The notes below the pieces were generated by a model. It had not been told where the DNA came from and did not search any database. It was given only the letters and a program-made list of their open reading frames with translations. Shown here piece after piece: positions 13,646 through 13,814 of a DNA stretch of 13,814 nucleotides. The stretch covers positions 40,298 through 54,111 of the forward strand of contig DOIX01000267.1 of the NCBI GenBank assembly GCA_003511885.1, given 5' to 3'. A program made the position numbers and the translations under genes. The DNA is from Cyanobacteria bacterium UBA11153 (GTDB lineage: Bacteria; Cyanobacteriota; Cyanobacteriia; Cyanobacteriales; Coleofasciculaceae). Position 1 is the stretch's first letter. Every line of letters starts with the position of its first letter.

Positions 13646-13747
13646 TAAGCTGCGGCGCATCTAAATTGGATATTAAATTTGTTGAAAGGCTTGTGGGTTG
13701 TGGGGTGTAGGGTGTGGGAGTATACACATTAAATGCGTGGCAGCTTA
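13646..13747 (-). mobile_element. MITE-like element, copy 2 (102 bp, inverted)
   Basis: The ends TAAGCTGCGGCGCATCTAA (13646-13664) and TTAAATGCGTGGCAGCTTA (13729-13747) are inverted repeats at 16 of 19 positions. The whole element is a reverse-complement copy of 8315-8416 with the same length of 102 bp. Its right end abuts and overlaps by about two bases the repeat at 13746-13777. Confidence 0.8.
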
Positions 13748-13777
13748 TAGCGGTTTCCGCCGTAATGAGGTACACTT
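13746..13777 (-). repeat. Interspersed repeat, copy 2 (inverted relative to 1-32)
   Basis: This is the reverse-complement match of the first 32 bases of the window, with 28 of 32 identical. It contains the hairpin GCGG-TTT-CCGC. It directly adjoins the 102-bp element. Confidence 0.75.
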
Positions 13778-13814
13778 AATCGATCCTCAACATTTAAGCA
13801 ATTGGTTTGTTAAT

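Overview
The window comes from a cyanobacterium, most likely a filamentous one. The octamer GCGATCGC (HIP1) and near variants recur throughout, and the gene families are ones that are expanded or typical in that phylum: Uma2 nuclease, NACHT NTPases, DUF6883/DUF4926, DUF4336. The gaps hold several kinds of small terminal-inverted-repeat elements and a heptamer tandem repeat of the cyanobacterial STRR type. No tRNA, rRNA, CRISPR array or intact transposase gene was seen.

Layout. 1-903: a repeat copy, a Uma2-family nuclease gene (+) and the convergent end of an amine oxidase gene. 904-2277 (-): a Tat-type, possibly lipid-anchored flavin amine/polyamine oxidase. 2278-2736: repeats, then a near-consensus promoter with a perfect 20-bp palindrome just upstream of its -35 box. 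2737-3316: a tight DUF6883-DUF4926 pair that looks like a toxin/antitoxin-style module. 3577-7370: a NACHT NTPase and a trypsin-like protease whose N-termini share the same small helical domain. 7599-8276: an orphan six-helix membrane protein. 8277-9634: a 1.36-kb gap without an intact gene, holding a 102-bp repeat element, a small zinc-ribbon gene broken by a 92-bp inverted-repeat element and a frameshift, further repeats, and a consensus promoter with no obvious gene. 9635-10991: a lariat-debranching-enzyme-like phosphoesterase overlapping an OsmC-family gene. 11132-11730: a RelE/ParE toxin gene overlapping a probable antitoxin gene. 11742-11866: another inverted-repeat element. 11902-12477: an unknown protein. 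12827-13540: a DUF4336 protein. The last 170 bases hold inverted copies of the 102-bp element and of the repeat that opens the window.

The main system is 3577-7370. Residues about 9-95 of the NACHT protein and 11-100 of the protease share a domain of the effector-associated (EAD) kind: a DRR...AL motif, then G-x-x-A-x-G-x-x-A-L-x-x-x-L-x-Y about 40 residues later. In systems of this design the EAD joins a STAND sensor/switch to its effector by like-with-like contact. The inferred model is that the NACHT protein senses a trigger (possibly a phage) through its divergent, AT-rich C-terminal region, oligomerises with ATP, and recruits or activates the serine protease (His181/Asp227/Ser295). The DUF pair and the RelE-type pair add to the impression of an accessory conflict-gene neighbourhood broken up by small mobile elements.
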